Shown piece by piece: positions 1-9,311 of a stretch of 19,827 nt of DNA. This DNA comes from an uncultured Rhodobacter sp. (GTDB lineage Bacteria > Pseudomonadota > Alphaproteobacteria > Rhodobacterales > Rhodobacteraceae), in NCBI GenBank assembly GCA_937901435.1, contig CALGTJ010000695.1, forward strand, positions 1 to 19,827, given 5' to 3'. The notes beneath the pieces are model-generated. The model was not told where the DNA came from. It searched no databases and saw only the letters and a program-made list of their open reading frames with translations. How positions within the stretch are numbered: position 1 is the first letter of the stretch; each line of letters starts with the position of its first letter. Position numbers and translations under genes: made by a program.

Positions 1-3000
1 GTTGTTATCAAAGGTAAAGGTCTTGTCCGAAGATAGCTGGAACCGACTGGTGCGAGAGATCAGAGGATCGTTGACCTGCACGGGCAGTTTCAGCGTCTTG
101 GTCAAAACCTTGCCGACGGGTGTGCTAAGTGTGACGTCAATCTCGTAGAGACCCGCGTTGCCTGCGGTGATCGGCAGCGAGATGACCTCTTTGCCATTCT
201 CGGCCAGTTCAAACCCGGATGGAATATCCCCTGCCAGCGTCACACCCTGCGCGGTCACGTCCAGACCGACCCGACCCGCAGGACCAGAGGCGTGGACGAT
301 TTCCAGCAGCAGACGAGAGGTATCGCCGGGCGCCATAAAGCGCGGCAGGCTGGCAGTGACGACGACAGGATCGCGGACAAGCACGTCAGTTTCTGCCTCG
401 CCCACGGCGGTCTTGGACCATGCGACGGCCATCAGTTTCACGGTGCCGTTAAAGCTGGGCAGGGTGAACTCGGTGCGGGCATAGCCATCGGCATCGACTT
501 TGATCGGGCCAGAGAAATAGGCGACCAGCTCTTCGGTCGGGGGCGGCGAGGTCGGATCATTGGCAGACCCGCCATCACCACCAGAGCGCACGGTCCCCAT
601 CGCGCCATTCATCCCATCAATCAGACGCCCATAAACATCGCGCATCCCCATCCCCAGTTTGCGCTGACCAAAGTAGTGACCAGAGGGATCCGGGCTTTGA
701 AAGCCGGTGATATTGAGGATACCGACATCGGCGGCAGCAATGGTCACCCAAGCGGTTTCGCCTGTGGTGATGCCATCGACCTTCAGCGCGACCGGCATCG
801 GCCCGCGAGGGTCAATTTCTGCGGCTGTGTCAAAGCTGACGGCAAGTTTCGAGTCTTGCGGGTCAACCGGTGCATAGCTAAGCCCAAGCGAGCGGGCAGG
901 GTTGCGATCGGCCTCGGCGTCCATCGGACGGATGACAGAGGCTGTGACATAAGCCCCGGCCCCCCAATCATCGGTGACAGGCAGTTCGATGACATTCTCG
1001 CCCTCGACAACTTCGACGGCCTTCATGTCGATCAGGCGGTTCGACACGACAGAGATCAAAGCCTTGCCAGCATAACGAGGGACCAGACGAACGCGTGCGG
1101 TGTCGCCGGGTTTGTAGCTTTCTGCATCCAGCGAAAGTTCCAGCAGATCAGGTGTCGACGACGCATCCGCCGCACCATACCACCCTGCATAGAAATCCTG
1201 CGAGGCGGCGACGTAATCGGCCCCGGTGCGTTCCACCTTGATTTCATAGCGGCCCCATTCCACCAAACCAGAGACAGTCACCGGATCAGCGCCAAGCGAC
1301 GCGGTGCCCTCGGCAACGCGGGTGCGGGTTGTGATCGGCTCCCAGTCCCAGGACCCGGAGTATTGATACCACTGATAACGTGTGCGCACGCGGTTGATGG
1401 TCCATTGCACGTCCATCCCGGTTTTTTGCTGCATCTCATTCAGCGCTATCAGGTTAAAACTGGCCTCGGTGTTTTCGCCAATAGTGCCGTCAAAATTCGC
1501 TTTGATCCCGATCATTGGCCCATCGGGCGCAATAGGATGGGTGATCTTGCGTTCTACCGGACGACCAGAGCCTTCGGACACGCGCACCGCGATAACAGCC
1601 TCCATCGGGCGGAAATTCGGCTCTAATTCTGGGAATTCGATGCCAACGGTTGCTTTGCCATCGTCATCAGTGCGCAGATCGCCGGGCATGTACCAGACTT
1701 CAGTGGGCACATCTGTGTCATAACGCCCAAACTGGAAACCGGGGTAATCGGCCAGAGTGGTTGTTGTGCGCAAGGCGACCTCGCCATCGATGCGCAGATC
1801 ACCAGCAGGCGCGCCGAACAGATAGCGCGCGTCGATGGTCAGCGGCGGGCGGTCTTCGGCGCGAATCGGACCCTCTGGCAGGGCCAGATCGAAATCAATG
1901 CGTTCTGGCAGAAAGTCCTCGACCAGCACCTGTGTGCTGGCAATCGAAGGCGCATCGGGGTCGGCATAGACGCTAAGACGCCACGACCCTCGCGGCACAT
2001 TTCCGGTGGTGGGGAAATTGAACACATGACCGCCCGCCTCACTGTTCTGCGAGATCTGGCGCGAGTATTCGACGCCATCGGGACGGCGCAGCACGGCAAC
2101 GACGGGCAGACCCTCTATCGCCTCGGTGGTGGCGTCGCGGGTCAGCACGGTGGCGTTGATCGTCTCGCCTGCGCGATAGGCCCCGCGGTCCGTGGTCATG
2201 AATGTATCAATCGGCCCCGCAGGCTCGCGCCCTTCGACGCCCCGGTCGCTGAGGTCAAATTCAGGATCGGTGAGCGAGAGAAAGGTTACATCGCCGTCGG
2301 TCTTGGCCAGAACCATCGCAGCAGAGGCACCACCCGTGCCCTTGATCAGACCGGGTTCAAAGCGCGCGTATCCCATCGCGTCGGTGGTTGCGGTGCCAAG
2401 AATAGCGTTGGCGCGCGACAATAGTGTAACCTCTACCCCCTCGGTCGGATCAGCAGAGCCCAGACTGCGCAGAAAGACATGTAACCCGTCAGAGCCGCTC
2501 ATCGTGGCGAGGCCAAGATCGCTGACGACAAACCACTGCGTCGCAGAGGCGGTGTCATAGGGATCCGCATCGGGGATGCTGGCCTGTAGCGCATAGATGC
2601 CGGGGGTCAGCTTGCCCACGACCTCGTCCATTGGCAGGCGCGTGGTGACATCCTTGTTCAATTCGTTCAGAACTTCGCCTTTGCCGGTCCAGACCTCTGT
2701 GGCCAGATCATTGCCAAAGTTACGCTCTTCCCAGACCGATAGAGGGCGACCGAAATAATCGTCCTGAATGGTGCGCAGGATCGACCGGTCGCTGATGCGG
2801 CTCAGCTTGAGGTCCACCTCTGTCAGGTTCACCGTTTCGATGGGCAGGGCAATGTCGCCTGTCGCGGGCAAGACATAGGCGCGTCCCGGAAAGCGTACAG
2901 CAGCAGATCGGTCGCGCACGTAAAGGCTGATCGTGATGTTCTTGACCAGCTTTTCACCAGAGGCTGCTGGCAGGCCCTCGCGAAAGGTCACCTGATAGCG

Positions 3001-3993
3001 CTCGCCATGCACAACGCCTTCGATGCAAAGCTGGCGTGTTTCCGGTTCCACCGTCAGATCGGCGGCGGGCACTTGCACGAAAGGCGTGTAATCGACACCA
3101 GCCCGTACAAGCGGTTCAGAGAACTGCGCGCAGATACGTGGGCGGGCAGAATCATTGTCGACCGTATGATCCGTCACGCGAAACCCGTATTTGCCAATCG
3201 CCTTGTCAAGCGCCTCATCCGTGTCCTGACGGGGCGAGATTTCCTGTGCCAGACGCAGCGCGGGGATCATTGCCCGACCTCGGCTGTTGCGTTCCAGCGC
3301 CTCGGACATGATTACAAGGGCATTCACCTGCGTCGCCGGGCTGCCAGAGCGCAAATAGGCGTTTACCGACGCATTAAGCGCGCTTTGTGCATAGGTCCGC
3401 TTTTCTGATGAATTCGTTGTTTGAATGGCCAGTGCCAGGCGGGCGTAGTCGATCCAATGATCGGGCGCATCGCTAAGGACCGTGGCAGCCCCGACAAACC
3501 GGTAGGCCGAAACAAGATTGCCTGCTTTTTCGGTATTAACCGCAGAGCGCAGCAGATCCTCGATGGTCCAGTCGTTTGGAATATGCTTGTTTGTCAGATC
3601 CAGCGCCTGACGGCGGGCTGCGATCAAATCGGCCTGTAAAACAAAGCTTAGATCTGTCACGCGCTCTTTGCTGCGGGCGATCACACCGGGATCAGTGACC
3701 AGAACGCGGCCGGAATACGCGCCGTCGTAGGTCACGGGTTCGGACGCGGCGGATTTCGGGAAACAGGATTTCGACCGGTTGTTGAAGGTAAAGGCCTGAC
3801 ATTGGGCGTTTGCCAGACACGCCGCCTCGCAGGCGTTCAGGTTCGTGTCAAAGATTGACTGTAAATCACCACCGGGAAAATCCACGTCGCGAACGAGTGT
3901 CAGTCGTCGGTCGGGTACGGGGTCAGTGGCTTGAGCGATCAAAGGTGTTGAGAAAATAGATAGGATTAAAGCGATTCCGAAACCGAGGCGCAT
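1..3993 (-). CDS. Alpha-2-macroglobulin family protein with N-terminal apple (PAN) domain, partial at 3' end
   Basis: The frame is open from ATG 3993 to the window edge, giving 1331 residues with the C-terminus missing. AGGAG lies 7 bases before the ATG. Residues 1-22 form a signal peptide (hydrophobic stretch, then LIAQA). There is no lipobox Cys, unlike the lipoprotein YfhM of E. coli. Residues about 45-95 form an apple/PAN-like module with Cys 55, 59, 65 and 77. Macroglobulin repeats follow; DRGAYRAGETI near residue 600 is a typical MG3 motif. The A2M core domain starts near residue 1150 (VAYFSGPIKVDADGYARTEF). The thioester domain would lie beyond the window, so I cannot tell whether the CxEQ thioester exists. 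Family knowledge: bacterial A2M proteins are periplasmic protease traps, commonly paired with penicillin-binding protein 1C, which may be the next gene off the left edge. Family assignment is firm; the role is inferred. Confidence 0.93.
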   Translation of the reverse strand, partial: MRLGFGIALILSIFSTPLIAQATDPVPDRRLTLVRDVDFPGGDLQSIFDTNLNACEAACLANAQCQAFTFNNRSKSCFPKSAASEPVTYDGAYSGRVLVTDPGVIARSKERVTDLSFVLQADLIAARRQALDLTNKHIPNDWTIEDLLRSAVNTEKAGNLVSAYRFVGAATVLSDAPDHWIDYARLALAIQTTNSSEKRTYAQSALNASVNAYLRSGSPATQVNALVIMSEALERNSRGRAMIPALRLAQEISPRQDTDEALDKAIGKYGFRVTDHTVDNDSARPRICAQFSEPLVRAGVDYTPFVQVPAADLTVEPETRQLCIEGVVHGERYQVTFREGLPAASGEKLVKNITISLYVRDRSAAVRFPGRAYVLPATGDIALPIETVNLTEVDLKLSRISDRSILRTIQDDYFGRPLSVWEERNFGNDLATEVWTGKGEVLNELNKDVTTRLPMDEVVGKLTPGIYALQASIPDADPYDTASATQWFVVSDLGLATMSGSDGLHVFLRSLGSADPTEGVEVTLLSRANAILGTATTDAMGYARFEPGLIKGTGGASAAMVLAKTDGDVTFLSLTDPEFDLSDRGVEGREPAGPIDTFMTTDRGAYRAGETINATVLTRDATTEAIEGLPVVAVLRRPDGVEYSRQISQNSEAGGHVFNFPTTGNVPRGSWRLSVYADPDAPSIASTQVLVEDFLPERIDFDLALPEGPIRAEDRPPLTIDARYLFGAPAGDLRIDGEVALRTTTTLADYPGFQFGRYDTDVPTEVWYMPGDLRTDDDGKATVGIEFPELEPNFRPMEAVIAVRVSEGSGRPVERKITHPIAPDGPMIGIKANFDGTIGENTEASFNLIALNEMQQKTGMDVQWTINRVRTRYQWYQYSGSWDWEPITTRTRVAEGTASLGADPVTVSGLVEWGRYEIKVERTGADYVAASQDFYAGWYGAADASSTPDLLELSLDAESYKPGDTARVRLVPRYAGKALISVVSNRLIDMKAVEVVEGENVIELPVTDDWGAGAYVTASVIRPMDAEADRNPARSLGLSYAPVDPQDSKLAVSFDTAAEIDPRGPMPVALKVDGITTGETAWVTIAAADVGILNITGFQSPDPSGHYFGQRKLGMGMRDVYGRLIDGMNGAMGTVRSGGDGGSANDPTSPPPTEELVAYFSGPIKVDADGYARTEFTLPSFNGTVKLMAVAWSKTAVGEAETDVLVRDPVVVTASLPRFMAPGDTSRLLLEIVHASGPAGRVGLDVTAQGVTLAGDIPSGFELAENGKEVISLPITAGNAGLYEIDVTLSTPVGKVLTKTLKLPVQVNDPLISRTSRFQLSSDKTFTFDNN

Positions 3994-4067
3994 GGGATAA
4001 CTCCTGATTCATAATCCGCGTATCGTCGCACAGCCGTCGCGATGCGGCAACGATTTCAAGAACACAA

Positions 4068-4082
4068 TTAAGTTCATATTAA
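4068..4082 (+). promoter_or_regulatory. Candidate CtrA binding site (TTAA-N7-TTAA)
   Basis: TTAA at 4068-4071 and TTAA at 4079-4082 are separated by exactly 7 bases, matching the full CtrA box of alphaproteobacteria. The site lies in an AT-rich patch of the 131-base spacer between two divergent genes. It is 42 bases before the kinase ATG (4125) and 74 bases before the A2M ATG (3993). Its position suits control of the kinase, and possibly both genes. No convincing -35/-10 pair is visible. The assignment rests on consensus match only. Confidence 0.45.
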
Positions 4083-4124
4083 GCAAGCTTGGGCATGATC
4101 ACCCTGTAGTTGCGGAGCTTGGGG

Positions 4125-4277
4125 ATGAATTTATCAGATATGCTTGCGCTTGAACGCCGTAGGCGATTGGCAGCAGAACGCTTGTTGGACGTCAAACAGG
4201 CAGAATTGTCAGAGGCAAACCGCCGTCTGTCCCTGCACGCGCGCGACCTCAGTTTCGAAATCGTTGAAAAACGCTAA
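4125..4277 (+). pseudogene. 5' part of the hybrid histidine kinase gene, cut off by an in-frame TAA
   Basis: ATG 4125 has CGGAG 7 bases upstream and begins 50 codons ending at TAA 4275-4277. The peptide starts MNLSDMLALERRRRLAAERL and is strongly charged and coiled-coil-like. As I recall, this is how Rhodobacterales kinases of this family begin. The downstream ORF at 4287 continues in the same frame and reads on naturally (ETEVLKEEKQQAESQ). One substitution (for example GAA to TAA) would explain the break. It could be a true nonsense mutation, a sequencing error, or a site of reinitiation nine bases downstream. Confidence 0.7.
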
Positions 4278-4286
4278 GAAACCGAA

Positions 4287-6332
4287 GTGTTGAAAGAGGA
4301 AAAGCAACAAGCAGAGTCACAACTGGTCAACGCAAATAACGCGACCATCATCGTAGGACGTCGGCTGTGGGATTCTGTAGAGGCGATACAGGATGGGTTC
4401 GCGGTTTTTGATCAGGACAATGTTATGGTCGCGGCCAACTCGGCCTATCTGCGACCGTTTGAGGGGCTAGAGAGTGTCGGCCCCGGTATCACCTACTCAG
4501 AGCTTTTATCCATCGCGACCGAAAAGGGAATCATCGATATCGGCGATATGAGCCGGTCGTCCTGGATGCAGGACATGACCTTGCGCTGGACGACAAAAGG
4601 CATTGAGGCGCGGACGCTGCGGCTATGGAACGGCACGTTTATCAAACTCATTGATCAGCGTGCGCGCGACGGCGATACGGTCTCTTTGGCGCTGAATATC
4701 ACCGATACTATCCGGTATGAGGCCAAGCTAAAGAATGCGCGCAGTCGCGCAGAGGCGGCAAACCGCGCCAAAAGCGCCTTTCTTGCGAATATGAGCCATG
4801 AAATCCGCACCCCGATGAATGGGGTCGTAGGCATGGCCGATCTGCTGGCTGACACCAAACTGGACGAAGAGCAGCGGTTGTTTATTGATACCATCAAATC
4901 CTCTGGTGAGGCCTTGCTGGTGTTGATCAACGACGTGCTGGATTATTCCAAGATCGAGGCGGACAAGATCAAACTGCGTTCAGATGTGTTTGATCTTGAA
5001 CGCGCGATCCACGAAATCGCGATGCTTTTGCAGCCCGGCTTGCAGGACAAAGACGTCGACCTGATCATCGACTATGACCTCTTTCTGCCCACGCATTTCA
5101 TTGGCGATGCGGGACGGGTGCGTCAGGTGCTGAACAACCTGATCGGCAATGCGATTAAATTCACCTCGCACGGTCATGTTCTGGTGCGTGTCGTTGGTCT
5201 GCCGGCCCAGGATGGTGCGGCACAAAGGGTGCATATCAGCATCGAAGACACAGGTATCGGCATCCCGCCTGACATGATCCATCACATATTCGGCGAGTTC
5301 AATCAGGTTGAGGACGATCGCAACCGCGCGTTCGAGGGCACTGGGCTTGGCCTGGCGATCACCAAGAAATTGATCACTCTGATGGGTGGCGAAGTCTGGG
5401 TGGACAGTGAAATTGGCACCGGGTCCAGTTTCGGGTTCCATCTGACCATGCCAATCGGCGCGAAACCTGAAACCTCTATAGAGCGGGTCCCGGATTGGCT
5501 GGGTCGTGTGGTGGTTGTGGACGGTCAGGGTCTCAATCGACGGATTATCGAAAAACAACTGCGCATGGCCGGGCTGGATACAGAAAAACATCGACTGGGC
5601 GAAGAGGTGTTTGGCAAGGCCTATGATGCCTCTGACGTCTTCCTAATCGACCAGAGATTGCCGGACATGCTGGGCACCGGATTGGCCGAAAAATTGCGCG
5701 CTGATGGGTTTCAGGGCTCTATCATCCTGTTTTCAACAACACCAAGCTTGCCGAAAACCGCGAAAACAACGGTGTCGCGTGTCATGCAAAAACCCGTACG
5801 GCGCCGCGACCTGTTTGCCGCCCTTGCGTCTTTGAAAGAACCTAAAACCCTCAACGGGCCAAGCCTCATTCAACCGACGCTACCAGAGCCTATTGCGCCA
5901 AAAAATCTGCGCCCGATGCGGATCCTTGCGGCAGAGGACAACAAGACGAACCGATTGGTGTTCAGCAAACTCATCAAGTCGCTGAACGTCGAATTGATCT
6001 TTGCCACCAACGGACGCGAAGCGATTGATGCCTATAAGGCGGAAAAACCCGATCTGATCTTTATGGATATTTCCATGCCCGGCATCGATGGGCTGGAGGC
6101 CACGCGGATCATTCGTCAGATCGAGCAGGACAAGGCTATCGAACGCACCACGATTGTCGCCTTGACGGCTCACGCGATGGCAGGGGACGACCATTCCATT
6201 CTGGCATCGGGCCTAGATTACCACCTCACAAAACCCTTCCGCAAAGACGAGATTTTTGCCCGAATTGCAGAGGAAATCCCCGAGCAATGCCTGCCTGTCT
6301 TCCCCGAACTTGTGAAAGTGGCACAGGGTTAA
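4287..6332 (+). CDS. Hybrid sensor histidine kinase/response regulator (PAS-HisKA-HATPase-REC-REC)
   Basis: This is the 681-residue remainder of the split gene, read from GTG 4287, which has no clear ribosome binding site. Residues 1-25 end a coiled coil. About 28-142 is a PAS-like sensor (LWDSVEAIQDGFAVFDQD). HisKA carries the phospho-acceptor His171 in SHEIRTPMNGV. The ATPase has the N box NNLIGNAIKFT (283-293), DTGIGIP (321-327) and GTGLGLA (351-357). A first receiver domain (about 407-515) keeps Asp455 and Lys502 but lacks the usual acidic pair. A second (545-665) keeps Glu550/Asp551, Asp594, Thr627 and Lys649. There are no membrane segments, so it is a cytosolic phosphorelay kinase; its signal is unknown. 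The normal protein probably starts at ATG 4125, so the stop may disable or shorten it. Its stop overlaps that of the convergent yaaA by 4 bases. Confidence 0.9.
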   Translation: MLKEEKQQAESQLVNANNATIIVGRRLWDSVEAIQDGFAVFDQDNVMVAANSAYLRPFEGLESVGPGITYSELLSIATEKGIIDIGDMSRSSWMQDMTLRWTTKGIEARTLRLWNGTFIKLIDQRARDGDTVSLALNITDTIRYEAKLKNARSRAEAANRAKSAFLANMSHEIRTPMNGVVGMADLLADTKLDEEQRLFIDTIKSSGEALLVLINDVLDYSKIEADKIKLRSDVFDLERAIHEIAMLLQPGLQDKDVDLIIDYDLFLPTHFIGDAGRVRQVLNNLIGNAIKFTSHGHVLVRVVGLPAQDGAAQRVHISIEDTGIGIPPDMIHHIFGEFNQVEDDRNRAFEGTGLGLAITKKLITLMGGEVWVDSEIGTGSSFGFHLTMPIGAKPETSIERVPDWLGRVVVVDGQGLNRRIIEKQLRMAGLDTEKHRLGEEVFGKAYDASDVFLIDQRLPDMLGTGLAEKLRADGFQGSIILFSTTPSLPKTAKTTVSRVMQKPVRRRDLFAALASLKEPKTLNGPSLIQPTLPEPIAPKNLRPMRILAAEDNKTNRLVFSKLIKSLNVELIFATNGREAIDAYKAEKPDLIFMDISMPGIDGLEATRIIRQIEQDKAIERTTIVALTAHAMAGDDHSILASGLDYHLTKPFRKDEIFARIAEEIPEQCLPVFPELVKVAQG

Positions 6333-7120
6333 GAGGCTTGTTTCATCGCCGTCTGCGCCTCGTCCCGCAGAAAGACCAACCTGTCGCCATCGCTGCGATC
6401 CACATCAAACCGGTATCCCCCGGTCGAGAAGTCTTTGAGGCTGTCTATGTCCGTTATCCGGTTTTCGACGATAAACCGCGCCATGCTGCCACGCGCCTTC
6501 TTGGCAAAAAAACTGACGATCTTGGGGGTGCCGGATTTCACCTCCATAAAAACGGGTTCGATCAGCCGCGGTTTTAGCTGCTTGAGATCCACCGCGCCAA
6601 AATACTCTTGGCTGGCACAATTCACCAAAAATGCGCTGTCAGTTTCATCCGCAGCAGTATTCAGCGCCTTGGCCGGAACGTCGCGCCAGAAATCATAAAG
6701 GTTCGCACCGCGCCGGGTTTTCAACCGGCTTCCCATTTCCAGACGATAGGGCTGGATCGCATCCATTGGGCGCAATACGCCATAAAGGCCGGACAGAATC
6801 CGCAGATGATCCTGCGCATAGCGGATGCTGTCAGGGTCCAGCGTCTTTGCCTCTAGGCCCATATAGGTGTCGCCCGCAAAGGCAAACATCGCGGGTTTGG
6901 CGTTCGATTCGGTCGATTGATCCTCGAACGCCTTAAACCGGTCGCGGTTCAGCTTTGCCAGATCGTCGCTGAGGTCCATCAGGCTTTTCAGCTTGGCCAG
7001 CGTCAACGCGCGGGCATGGCTGGCAAGGATATTCGCCTCTTTTTGAAAATCGGGCTGGGTCGGCGTGACGTCGACCGGCTCCCAATCAAGCCGCTTTGCA
7101 GGTGAGATGACAACCAACAT
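6329..7120 (-). CDS. yaaA: YaaA family peroxide stress protein (DUF328)
   Basis: The 263 residues match the usual family length. The N-terminus MLVVISPAKRLDWEP and the central LSGLYGVLRPMDAIQPYRLE (109-128) are family signatures. AAAGGAT lies about 8 bases before the ATG. Family knowledge: E. coli YaaA limits intracellular free iron and DNA damage during hydrogen peroxide stress and has DNA-binding ability. It is last in the minus-strand series yggT-recQ-yaaA, 61 bases after recQ, so co-transcription with the helicase is plausible and fits a DNA-protection theme. Its stop overlaps the convergent kinase stop by 4 bases. Confidence 0.93.
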   Translation of the reverse strand: MLVVISPAKRLDWEPVDVTPTQPDFQKEANILASHARALTLAKLKSLMDLSDDLAKLNRDRFKAFEDQSTESNAKPAMFAFAGDTYMGLEAKTLDPDSIRYAQDHLRILSGLYGVLRPMDAIQPYRLEMGSRLKTRRGANLYDFWRDVPAKALNTAADETDSAFLVNCASQEYFGAVDLKQLKPRLIEPVFMEVKSGTPKIVSFFAKKARGSMARFIVENRITDIDSLKDFSTGGYRFDVDRSDGDRLVFLRDEAQTAMKQAS

Positions 7121-7181
7121 GGCGATATCCTTTGTATTCTGTATGACAGTCTATTTAGCGGTCTCAGGCACGGGGTCCACC

Positions 7182-9218
7182 CTAGGCTTCGTCGAGAATG
7201 CGCAAAAACACAGGGCCAAAGCGTTCGGCACGTCGTTCCCCCAGAATCCCGGCGAGGGCATTCATATCTGGTCTGCGCATCGCGGCGACCTTTGCCAAGA
7301 GTGAGGCAGAACAGCTCATCGGTTTGCCAGACCCATCGCCGCGCGCCAGTTCTGCCTGTGCCTCTAGCAGGCGATCATAGATTGCCCCCTCGGCACGCCC
7401 GGCCAGCTTCATCCGCGCGGGATGTTCGGGTGCCGGTGTGTCGCCTGCGATGATCTTCAGAAAATCCGCGCCATAGCGTTCCAGCTTTTTCGCCCCGACT
7501 CCGCTGACTCCGGCCATCTGGTCCAGCGTCATGGGCCGGGTCTCTGCCATTTCGATCAGGGTGCGGTCGGTGAAAATCACATAGGCCGGCACGCGCGCGT
7601 CCTCTGCCAAAGCGCGGCGTTTGGCCTTGAGCGCAGACAAAAGCGGCGCGTTTTCATCGCTGACCAATGCCTTAACGATGGGGCGATCAACGGACTTTGT
7701 GACGGTATCCTTGCGCAATTCGATCTTGGCCTCGTCACGTAAAATCGGACGTGCGGCCTCGGTAAAGCGCAAGGCACCGTGGCGTTCCGGATCAGGCCGG
7801 ATCAGGTCGTGCCCCATCATCTGCCGAAAAATCGCCTGCCATTGCCCGCGACTATATTCCTTGCCGACACCGAAGGTGGGCAATTCATCGTGGCCGCGTT
7901 GTTTGAGCTTATCCGTCAAGGACCCCAGCAGAATGTCGATCAGATGCCCGGCCCCGAAGTATTCGCCCGTGCGCAAAATCGCAGACAAAGCCTTTCGCAC
8001 CGCAAGTGTGCCGTCAAAGATCTCTGCGGGGCGGTCGCAAAGATCGCAATTCCCGCAAGGTTCTGGATCTTCGCCAAAATACGCCAGCAGGTTTTGACGA
8101 CGACAGCGCAGTGCTTCGGCCAGACCGAGCAGCGAGTTTAACCGCGCGTGATCAGCGGCGCGGCGTTCCGGGGGGGCCGGGCTTTCGTCAATTTGCGAAC
8201 GCCGCAGGCGGATGTCATCCGCGCCATATAATGTCAGCGTCTCGGCAGGCGCGCCGTCCCGCCCGCCACGTCCGATTTCCTGATAATAGGCCTCGATGGA
8301 TTTTGGTAAATCCGCATGGGCCACCCAGCGGATATCAGGTTTGTCGACACCCATCCCAAAGGCGACCGTGGCGCAGACGATCAACCCGTCTTCGCGCTGA
8401 AATCGGGTTTCTACGATGCGACGGTCCTTGGCATCCATGCCGCCATGATAGTGACAGGCAACATGTTTGGCGTCGCGCAGGGCGGCGGCGATTGTTTCGG
8501 TCTTGGCGCGTGTGCCGCAATATACGATGCCCGATTGCCCCCGACGCGCGTCGGCGAAATCGAGGATCTGTTTGCGCGGCCCGTCTTTGGCAGCAAAGGC
8601 TAGGTGGATATTGGGGCGATCAAAACCGCGCAGAAAACTGTCAGGCTGCGCGCCATCAAACAGGCGGCGCACAATCTCTTCGCGGGTTTCGGCGTCGGCG
8701 GTGGCGGTAAAGGCGGCCAGCGGCACGTTCAGTGCACGACGCAACTCACCGATCCGTAGATAATCGGGGCGAAAATCATGGCCCCACTGACTAACACAAT
8801 GCGCCTCGTCCACCGCGATCAGCGTAGTATTCACCCGCCGCAAAAGGGTCAGCGCGCCGCCAGAGGCAAGGCGTTCCGGCGCCATATAAAGCAAGCGCAA
8901 CGTGCCCGCATCCAAAGCGGCAAACACCGCGTCGGTTTCTTCGGGCGTATTGCCAGAGGTCAGCGCACCCGCCTCGACCCCCGCCTCGCGCAACGCACGG
9001 ACTTGATCGCGCATCAGGGCGATCAACGGAGAGATAACAACTGTAACCCCCTCGCGACACAGGGCAGGCAGTTGAAAACAAAGGGATTTACCGCCACCCG
9101 TGGGCATAATGGCAAGCACATTTCGCCCTGCCAGCACAGCCTCTACGATCTCGGCCTGACCGGGTCGAAAGGCATCAAAGCCGAAAACTTGAGATAATAA
9201 TTGCTGCGCGCGGTCCAT
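7182..9218 (-). CDS. recQ: ATP-dependent DNA helicase RecQ
   Basis: The 678 residues have full RecQ architecture. The helicase has Walker A PTGGGKS (39-45), DEAH (137-140), the aromatic-rich loop AHCVSQWGHDFRPDY (139-153) and the motif VI region QEIGRGGRDG (313-322). The RecQ zinc domain has Cys372, Cys388, Cys391 and Cys394. A winged-helix region follows, then an HRDC domain near 515-595. The last roughly 70 residues again look HRDC-like, which makes the protein longer than E. coli RecQ. Family knowledge: a 3'-5' helicase that unwinds recombination intermediates and stalled forks. It sits between the upstream yggT-type gene and the downstream yaaA on the same strand. Confidence 0.96.
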   Translation of the reverse strand: MDRAQQLLSQVFGFDAFRPGQAEIVEAVLAGRNVLAIMPTGGGKSLCFQLPALCREGVTVVISPLIALMRDQVRALREAGVEAGALTSGNTPEETDAVFAALDAGTLRLLYMAPERLASGGALTLLRRVNTTLIAVDEAHCVSQWGHDFRPDYLRIGELRRALNVPLAAFTATADAETREEIVRRLFDGAQPDSFLRGFDRPNIHLAFAAKDGPRKQILDFADARRGQSGIVYCGTRAKTETIAAALRDAKHVACHYHGGMDAKDRRIVETRFQREDGLIVCATVAFGMGVDKPDIRWVAHADLPKSIEAYYQEIGRGGRDGAPAETLTLYGADDIRLRRSQIDESPAPPERRAADHARLNSLLGLAEALRCRRQNLLAYFGEDPEPCGNCDLCDRPAEIFDGTLAVRKALSAILRTGEYFGAGHLIDILLGSLTDKLKQRGHDELPTFGVGKEYSRGQWQAIFRQMMGHDLIRPDPERHGALRFTEAARPILRDEAKIELRKDTVTKSVDRPIVKALVSDENAPLLSALKAKRRALAEDARVPAYVIFTDRTLIEMAETRPMTLDQMAGVSGVGAKKLERYGADFLKIIAGDTPAPEHPARMKLAGRAEGAIYDRLLEAQAELARGDGSGKPMSCSASLLAKVAAMRRPDMNALAGILGERRAERFGPVFLRILDEA

Positions 9219-9286
9219 TGGTCCGTGTTTTTTTCTGGTCTGACTGCTCTTGTTGGCCAGACCATCGCAGATGCAGAATCGGGGAA

Positions 9287-9302
9287 CAAGCCCGCAGGCT
9301 TG
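9287..9302 (-). terminator. Hairpin between the YggT gene and recQ
   Basis: CAAGCC (9287-9292) and GGCTTG (9297-9302) form a perfect 6-bp stem with a 4-base loop, 9 bases after the YggT stop on the minus strand. Only two Ts follow before GC-rich sequence, so it is not a classical intrinsic terminator. It may cause partial termination or stabilise the YggT message before recQ. Confidence 0.3.
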
Positions 9303-9311
9303 CCTAAACCG

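Noticed and set aside
292..1626. Long plus-strand open frame (444 codons) and shorter ones at 158-3639
   Set aside because: They lie opposite the alpha-2-macroglobulin gene. Their products are His/Arg-rich with no recognisable domain, as expected for the antisense of a GC-rich gene.
8006..8710. Plus-strand open frame of 234 codons
   Set aside because: It is antisense to recQ, with arginine-rich, unrecognisable content.
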